Assembly (NCBI GenBank): GCA_020881915.1
Contig: JAJFPB010000005.1
Location: forward strand, 4,402,001 to 4,466,000
Reading direction: 5' to 3'
From: Paramyrothecium sp. XJ0827
Lineage: Eukaryota; Ascomycota; Sordariomycetes; Hypocreales; Stachybotryaceae
Length of the DNA stretch: 64,000 nt
Shown here: positions 57,967 through 64,000 of the stretch, piece by piece
How the letters are laid out: each line of letters opens with the position of its first letter
How positions within the stretch are numbered: the stretch's first letter is position 1
Position numbers and translations under genes: made by a program
Notes under the pieces: model-generated
What the model saw: only the letters and a program-made list of their open reading frames with translations
What the model was told of the DNA's origin: nothing
Database searches by the model: none

Positions 57967-59738
57967 TTATGCAGAATTTTCACCTTCAGTCTTCTTGCTG
58001 TCTTCGGCTTCAGGGGCCTGCTGTTGCGTGCCCGGCTGTGCAGCATCTGAGGATGTCGTGCCCGGCTGTGCAGCATTTGATGGGTTCGTGCTTGGTTGTT
58101 CCACGTGTCCCTGCTGAGGAACTGAGGTGAAGCTGGTAATCGCAGAGTGATCTACACCTTCCATAGGCGCGCTTACGGAACCGACGTTTGCAGTCAAACC
58201 GGGCATCATCATTCCGTTAGGAGCCAGCCCATCCATTAGCATGCTGCCAGGCGGTTGCAATCCTGGGATGCCTGAAGAGACAAGGCCCCCCATTCCCATG
58301 GGATCTATGGGTGCCATGCCATTTAGATCACCCATCAATATGTTACTGCCATTGGAGGGCATGGGCTCGACGCCACCCAATGAAAGGAGGCTAGCGCCAA
58401 GAGTTCCGTCTGGATGGAGCGGATACATCAGCGATTCCATAGTTGTGCCATCGAATATGACCATATTTTGAATCGGCTGCTGCGTCCGTCCCAGGACATT
58501 GATGACGTCTTGGGCCAATTGGCCTCCGAGTATCGCCGTCACTGGAGCAATCTCACTACCAAGATTTTGCAAAAAACTTCTCAAAAACTCGGGCCTCAGA
58601 GTTTCACTCGGGAGCCCGAGGGCTTTATGCTTTCCTGTTGCAATCTGAGTGAAGAGCTTCAGATCATCGCGATTGCTTGGCAAGCGGCCATTTTGAATCT
58701 GCATAAAGTCCCAAAGAGCTCGCAGACAAGGCAGAGCCGGGGTGACGGATCGGAGCCGACGCTTCGATTTGGTGTATTCTTCAGGAAGACCAGCAGCATC
58801 GCTAGCAAGAAACCAGGTTGAGTACAGCTCACGCTTGGTCACGGATTCTGTTGTTTTGGATCCCTCTTTCTTAGTCTTGACATCAATGATGGCCCGTGTG
58901 CGTGTTTCCTGCTTGAGCTCTGTAGAGACATTACCAACATCCCGTTCAATGACGTAGTCATGCTCGATGAGATCACTGAAGATGAAACCGTACATGCCAT
59001 GCAGCCCGGCAGCATAGAAGGCTTTTCCATTCAGACGGGTAGCGGTGTTGATGAGGTTGAAGGAGTCGGGGTCTAGGTCCGTGGCGATGACAATGTCGAA
59101 ACCTGCAAAGTAGCTGGGCCCTTTGGATTTGACACCTTCGACGTCGACATTGATCTTGACGCGAGGGTTTAGCTTCTGCAGATTGACACTCGCAGCTTGG
59201 GCTCGATTCTGCCCAACATCGCTGTCAGATAGAAGGAATTGAGCGCCCAAGTCAGCCTCGGTGACGACGGAGCCGTCGAGTATGGTGAGGGAACCGATGC
59301 CGGCGAGGACAAGATTCTTGGCAACTTCACTGGCAAGAGCTCGAATAGTAATGAGGAGGATGTTTGCGTTCTGGATCCTCCCTTGGGCCTCTAGACCCCA
59401 TAGGCGAATTTGCCGATCATACAGCGCAATCTCGTCTGTGGTGGCACGCTGGTAAGCCGAGCGACAACGGATGAGGGAAACGAGGGGAACTTACCTGCGC
59501 TGATGACGTGAGGCAACACATTCGTTTCGGCTTCACCGTTTGCAAGCATCATAGGTAGGGATGACTGCATCATTGGCAATGCAGCCATAGATGGATCGGG
59601 CACGAATGCCTGGGAAGCCATCAAGCCCGCAATGGCAGCGTTGGGGTCGACCTGGTTGTTGACACTGGCATAAAGAGGCTGAGGGTTGTTGGGGTCCGAC
59701 GAAGGGCCGGCCCCCGATCCGATACCTTGTTGCTCCAT
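57967..59738 (-). CDS. AOS1: SUMO-activating enzyme E1 subunit Aos1
   Basis: Smaller subunit of the heterodimeric SUMO E1, which with Uba2 adenylates SUMO before transfer to Ubc9. One intron (59494-59436) gives 570 residues. After an 80-residue N-terminal extension, the adenylation-fold half begins DEIALYDRQIRLWGLEAQGR and continues AKNLVLAGIGSLTILDGS and TEADLGAQFLL. The block LGSEIAPVTAILGGQLAQDV near residue 390 is also typical. The protein has no catalytic Cys domain, as expected for Aos1. The last ~130 residues are a Met/Gly/Pro-rich tail absent from yeast Aos1, with tandem AAQPGT units. Start: ATG at 59738, MEQQGIGSG. Confidence 0.92.
58027..58110 (-). repeat. 30-bp tandem repeat in the AOS1 tail
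   Basis: Two nearly identical 30-bp units (starting at 58027 and 58057) and a third diverged unit (from 58087) encode ten-residue repeats with the core DAAQPGT/NAAQPGT. The period is a multiple of three, so copy-number change keeps the frame. Confidence 0.75.
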
Positions 59739-61169
59739 TGGGGGCTAGAGGAAGACGAGATATAGGTGAGGTGGTGAAGAGAAAGCTTGGTGGTGGAATG
59801 GCGTTGACGAGGCTGAGTATGAGGTCACACAGATGAAGAAGGGGCGTGATTAGAGAACGCACAAGATAGGCTGTTGTGGAGAGAGGGGGAAAAGGGAGAA
59901 AATGAACAAATGGCCTCAGCCTAATCACCGTGATCCCTTCATCTGAAGCAGTTTTGTGGCTAGAGTGTTGCTTGATAAAGGCTGACACCCACTTGCAAAG
60001 AATGTTGACGAGGCTGAGGAGCGTCAGTGAATCTCGGCGGGTGAGAAATTGTTAGTGAGAGTGTTGTTGTTGGCTTGCAACGGTGCTGGCTGGGCTAACA
60101 ATGAATGACCGCGCTACCTTGTTTTAGTAAGTAAAGGCACCTGTAGATGAGGTACATACCTGGAGGCAAGGTAGAAGAGCTACTAGCAAGGTACCTCAGG
60201 AGGTGAGGCACTACCGGTCCTGCTAACGGAATACATTGCCAGCTGGGGGCCACTCGCCTTATGCCGTGTCACTGCTAGCACGCCTCACCCTGCTGCAGCT
60301 GGCAACTTGGCGCTCCACTACCTCGGGAGCGCCAACGAATCACCTGCCGTCCCAGACGTGGAGGAAGCTCCCGCGATGCACTTGTCGTAGTGACTGTAGC
60401 AAGGGCACCGCACCGTGCGAGACAAGCGCTAACCCCCAGGTGCACTCGGCGCCGCTTAAGCGCTGTCGTGACCGTGAGTGGCACGGTAGTGCAGGGCAGG
60501 GGACCCCATCCTTAGCTGCCTTTCTCTCTACCTCTGTATGCGCATCCGTCATTCATGGGGCTGGAGCCACCATTCAGACGCCATCCGTCCCCTCAGGTCC
60601 GCAGGCCACATGGACGTCCACCTGACCTGCCATCTGTCGGGAATCCACGACAGAGCATAACGCAACTCCCGCTCCTCGAGAGTCGACTTCATGCTGAGCC
60701 TACTGCGCTGGTCTGCCATTGAATGTTTCTTTTGAATTCTCCAGATCCGTCCTGAACAGCGTTAAGACGTTGGTCCTCGCCCTCCGCGTACGTCGGCAAT
60801 CTGGCTAGCTGGACTGTGGAGGACATTCCGGACAAACCCCCTCTCAGCACCACCTTCGACCGTCTATCGCCACTTGCCGTGACCGCCTCAACAGTCGGCT
60901 CGAATTCGAGGAGTACTTCCATTTTTCGATCTTGCCTTTCTTTCTTCAACAGAATCTCTCCTGCGTCGTATCTCCGTCCGCTTCGTCCCCCGCAGACGCC
61001 GAGCGGGGAGCTCTTATACTGCCACATCTGAGCAATACTGCCCGAAGGGCGACTTATTATCAGGAAAGACGTCGCCTGCGTTGAAGAAAGTCTTCGACCC
61101 AAGGACCCGTTGATCCCGTCGAACTTCGTGCATTGTTATATCGAGTGTAATCTTCCTGGCTGGCGCATC
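59739..61169. other. 1.4 kb divergent gap
   Basis: No gene is supported. AGGTACATACCT/AAGGTACCTCAGGAGGTGAGG motifs cluster at 60117-60212. The region just before 61170 is the leader of the next gene. Confidence 0.45.
60117..60212. repeat. AGGTA/TACCT motif clump
   Basis: Within about 95 bases there are several AGGTA-type words in both orientations (CTACCTTG, GAGGTACATACCTGG, CAAGGTAG, CAAGGTACCTCAGGAGGTGAGG). They are the same motif class as the clumps near 4280, 6400, 28520 and 34600. Confidence 0.5.
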
Positions 61170-62752
61170 ATGTCCGCCAGATGGGGCCCCGGCTCCTATC
61201 GGCACCGTCCTCGAGACCGCCAAGACGACTTTCCTCCGCTACCAACGCCTAGGCTGCCATCTCTACGGACTCTCAACTCTCCACGCCAGCGAGACAATGC
61301 CGAACCAGCTCCTGGTCGACCACAACCCCCGCCTCGATACTGGTCTGCGGCTTACCGAAGGGCTGAGCGTATACGCAGTCTAGAGGAACGAGCTTCGGCT
61401 GCGGATGAGTTTGAGAACTTGGATAACGGCTGGCCTTCACGTTCTACCCGAGTCCGCAACGCCGAGACACGGGCACCCGATTTCGATGATCTTGACCGAT
61501 CCCTTGACGAGGCCAACTCGCACCTTCGGGCCCTCCTGGATCTCACGACGCATAATCATCTCCACCCTCTAATGCCCCCGCCTTTCTCGCCACCGCTACG
61601 CTCTCACGATGGCCCGGACGATAATCGGAGAAGCAAGCGCCGGAAGCTAGATTCTGAAAGGTCTGTCTCGAACTACAAGGGCTTCCGGTACGGTAGATAT
61701 GGCCAGGTTGAGCCTGGGCAGTTGCAGCTTGAGATGGTCAGCTGCGACGGTGGCATGTTCTCGAACGAGACTCTCTATGCTGCGGATAATATTCTCAAGG
61801 ACGACAATTCGGTGTACTGCACAAAAGGAAACAGGTGCAACATTGTGTTACGGCACCAGGGAGCTACCGTTTTTACGTTGTCAGAATTGGTCATCAAAGC
61901 TCCCGGCTCAATGAATTACTCGCACCCGTAGGTTATTAGACATGCTTCCTCGGCACGGGCCTTACTGATCCATGAAACATTAGTGTACGGGAAGGGATGG
62001 TGTTCATATCCATGGATCAAGATGAAGTCCTCAGTCGGACAGCTCAGTATGCGATCCAGTACCTGCCCCAGCACCCGCCCCAGCAACGTCCGGCGGCATA
62101 TAACCAGGAAGACTCGCACCCACTGGCCACCAGGGATCCCCGCCATGTCATCTCTATCCGTCACCACGACGACGGTACCACGAGCAGACGGGCCACGCGC
62201 ACGTATGTCTACCGCTCGAATGACGATGAAGAAGGCGGGTACCGCCTAGCACAGATGCCCGAAGAATTCGACAGCAATCAGCCTGATTTCAGGATAACGA
62301 CGGAATGCAGCGATGCGGAAGACGAATGTGATGGCCCTCGCGGCTATCGTCGCACCCCGAATCGCATTGGCTCCCTGCCTTTCGAGGCTCCCGAGTCGGA
62401 CTCGGACGAGCCCAACCCGTTTGACTCTGACGACTTTTTAGAAGAGCTGCGCCATCATCAGCGCGACCCGGCTAGCATGTCGTTGACCGAGGCGTGGGAG
62501 GCCCATGCTAATGCTACTCAGGAAGCCCTTCGAGCGGTGGGCGGAGGGCTTCTGGTGCCTCACGCCAAATTTTTCATTGAGAAGAAGAAGAGCAAATGCA
62601 CCATTAAATTTGACCCCCCTGTGTCGGGTCGCTTTATACTGCTCAAGATTTGGAGTTCACACCATGATGACAACAGCAATATCGACATACAATCGGTTAT
62701 GGCGCGCGGATTTGCAGGACCTCGATACTTTCCTTCTGTTCAACTACGATGA
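61170..62752 (+). CDS. conserved fungal protein of unknown function
   Basis: Not assigned to a named family. One intron (61928-61983) gives 508 residues from the ATG at 61170 (MSARWGPGSYR). The frame is open 20 codons further up to an ATG at 61110, but the typical start is the internal one. An Arg/Pro-rich disordered N-terminus precedes a well-structured block (residues ~165-300): KGFRYGRYGQVEPGQLQLE, CTKGNRCNIVLRHQG and VFTLSELVIKAP, resuming after the intron with VREGMVFISMDQDEVL. An acidic linker follows, then a C-terminal block SGRFILLKIWSSHHDDNSNI and GFAGPRYFPSVQLR. The two ordered blocks resemble a galactose-binding-like beta sandwich interrupted by a long insert, which is inference from pattern only. 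Confidence 0.8.
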
Positions 62753-63090
62753 ATTAATGCGGCGGAGTTTTATGGTAAATGACACGGGATGGCGTACATG
62801 TTGTTTTGAGGGCGCATCGGGGGCGAGAGTTTCTTGTTGTTGGCACAGGTCTCGCTGGTTGTCCAAACGGTTCATTCAAGGTGTTAGGTCTTGGGTCGGG
62901 TTGAATGTATCGGGCAGAGGATTACCATGATAGACATGAACGTTGGACGAATGCACCTTTTAGAAATCCTGCTAGGAACATTGCGATAGATTGACGTGCT
63001 GCGGGCAAACCCACTTGCAAGACATCGTAAAGCCCCTTCCCTGTCCCGTTGCTCTTCATCATCTATTCATACACTACGCTTGAAGTGGTT
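62753..63090. other. convergent 3' region
   Basis: About 340 bases between two converging genes. No gene or repeat is seen. Confidence 0.5.
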
Positions 63091-63912
63091 TCACAGCTTC
63101 GCCTTGCTCTGCTGTTCCCCCTCCCAGCGGCGGTTAATGCGGACGTTCTGCCAGAGCCGCCAGGTGGCCACCGCGACGGCCAGCGGCGGGCATCCCAGGA
63201 GCAGCCACGACCACCAGTCCGGGCTGCGCCGGTGGACGTCCGCCATGGCAGCCCCGAGGCTCGCCCGGAGCTCGTCCCTCGACCCGTCGTTCCACAGCAC
63301 CACGCCGTTGCCGGGCCCGCGCGCCTCGCACCGCCGCGCCTTCTCCCGCACGTCCGTCTGGCTGCGCACGCGGTTCTCGGCGTCCTCGCGGCTCAGGTGT
63401 GCGTCGCGGTCCATCAGCCGCCGCATCTGCACCTCCGGGTCACGCACCGCCACCACGACGGCCAGCCCGCAGAACCGGTCCAGCCCGCTCTCGAACAGCA
63501 GCGGGATGTCGAGCACGACCGCCCAGTGCCCGCGGACGTAGCAGCCCAGCACCATCTTGAACATCTCCCAGCGGACGGCCGGGTGCACGATGCCGTTGAG
63601 GACGGCACGGTCTTTCTTGCGCTCCTCGCTGTTCCCGAAGACGCGCTTGCCGAGCGCCGGGCGGTTCAGAGGTCGCCCGCGTCCGTCGGGCCCGTTCTCC
63701 GGCATGGAGTCCGACGGCTCGACGAGGAGGTCTGGCGTGTTTGGTCCGAAGTGCGCCACGATCTTCTGGTAGCCACGGGTGCCGGGCTCGACGACCTTGC
63801 GCGCCAGCACATCTGCGTCCACAATGGGCAGAGAGTAGGGCGGAGACGACAGCAGCGACGAGACAGTCGATTTGCCCGTGGCAATCGATCCTGTCAGCCC
63901 GATGAGGAGCAT
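63091..63912 (-). CDS. CAB5: dephospho-CoA kinase
   Basis: Catalyses the last step of coenzyme A synthesis, ATP-dependent phosphorylation of the 3'-hydroxyl of dephospho-CoA. Single exon of 273 residues. The P-loop GLTGSIATGKST opens the protein directly after MLLI. IVDADVLARKVVEPG carries the substrate Asp, and VLDIPLLFESGLD is the typical CoaE strand-loop. VRDPEVQMRRLMDRD and the lid Arg cluster follow. The C-terminal ~40 residues include a hydrophobic stretch WSWLLLGCPPLAVAVATW, followed by basic residues. This suggests a membrane anchor, as in eukaryotic enzymes linked to mitochondria or other membranes. The coding frame is complete and GC-rich. Confidence 0.94.
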   Translation of the reverse strand: MLLIGLTGSIATGKSTVSSLLSSPPYSLPIVDADVLARKVVEPGTRGYQKIVAHFGPNTPDLLVEPSDSMPENGPDGRGRPLNRPALGKRVFGNSEERKKDRAVLNGIVHPAVRWEMFKMVLGCYVRGHWAVVLDIPLLFESGLDRFCGLAVVVAVRDPEVQMRRLMDRDAHLSREDAENRVRSQTDVREKARRCEARGPGNGVVLWNDGSRDELRASLGAAMADVHRRSPDWWSWLLLGCPPLAVAVATWRLWQNVRINRRWEGEQQSKAKL

Positions 63913-64000
63913 AATTCCTGCTGCTGGCGACGGGCCCTGGCAAAGTGAATCACTGGATTGTCTTCGCTGCCGTGTAGCTGTTTGGGATGAGAATGTGGTC
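63913..64000. other. promoter side of dephospho-CoA kinase at the window edge
   Basis: The last 88 bases hold the leader of the minus-strand gene. Nothing else can be judged this close to the edge. Confidence 0.4.

Noticed and set aside
1..64000. Dispersed 5S rRNA gene or intact transposon
   Set aside because: No 5S internal control region sequence, transposase or reverse-transcriptase motifs, or long terminal repeats were seen by eye on either strand.

Overview
This is a 64 kb stretch of nuclear chromosome from a filamentous ascomycete. Evidence for this is the short GT-AG introns (about 50-110 nt, with CTGAC/CTAAC branch sites), the pyrimidine-rich leaders, the compact single-gene transcription units on both strands, and a set of fungus-specific proteins (ATG1, COG1, UTP3, SET2, fungal AOS1). 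Protein style suggests Sordariomycetes, probably Hypocreales. The species cannot be fixed from the sequence alone. No bacterial or viral block, CRISPR array, rRNA gene or intact transposon is visible.

Layout. 1-8.5 kb: a secreted subtilisin (1341-4226) followed by 4.3 kb without a convincing gene. 8.5-12.5 kb: the autophagy kinase ATG1 and an intron-containing tRNA-Gly(GCC). 13.2-18.6 kb: a protein with two widely spaced half Zn2Cys6-like knuckles, a fungal zeta-toxin-fold P-loop protein, and a convergent FHA-domain kinase of Mek1/Rad53 type. 19.2-28 kb: a dense housekeeping block holding the tiny RPL41 gene (25 residues, one coding intron and a 5' UTR intron), Pol I subunit RPA49, peroxisomal enoyl-CoA isomerase, COG1 and UTP3/SAS10. 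30-38 kb: a seven-exon CLC chloride transporter, mitochondrial GABA transaminase and a short-chain dehydrogenase. 39-45.4 kb: an AT-hook gene whose 5' end is out of frame with its body, then 5.2 kb with no supported gene. 45.4-64 kb: histone methyltransferase SET2, the rRNA methyltransferase BMT5, a large unrecognised RGG/proline-rich protein whose frame continues past a stop codon, SUMO E1 subunit AOS1, a conserved protein of unknown function, and dephospho-CoA kinase.

Functionally the window is mostly housekeeping. Four genes serve ribosome synthesis (RPL41, RPA49, UTP3, BMT5). Others serve chromatin and transcription (SET2, the AT-hook protein and possibly the RGG protein), membrane traffic and autophagy (COG1, ATG1, CLC), and metabolism (ECI1, GABA transaminase, dephospho-CoA kinase). 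There is no biosynthetic cluster and no clear mobile island. The least explained items are the RGG/proline-rich gene with its in-frame stop and 165-codon extension, the split-knuckle protein, the zeta-toxin-like protein, the frame break in the AT-hook gene, and a short AGGTAAGG/CCTTACCT motif that recurs in clumps in most long intergenic gaps and was not noticed in coding sequence.
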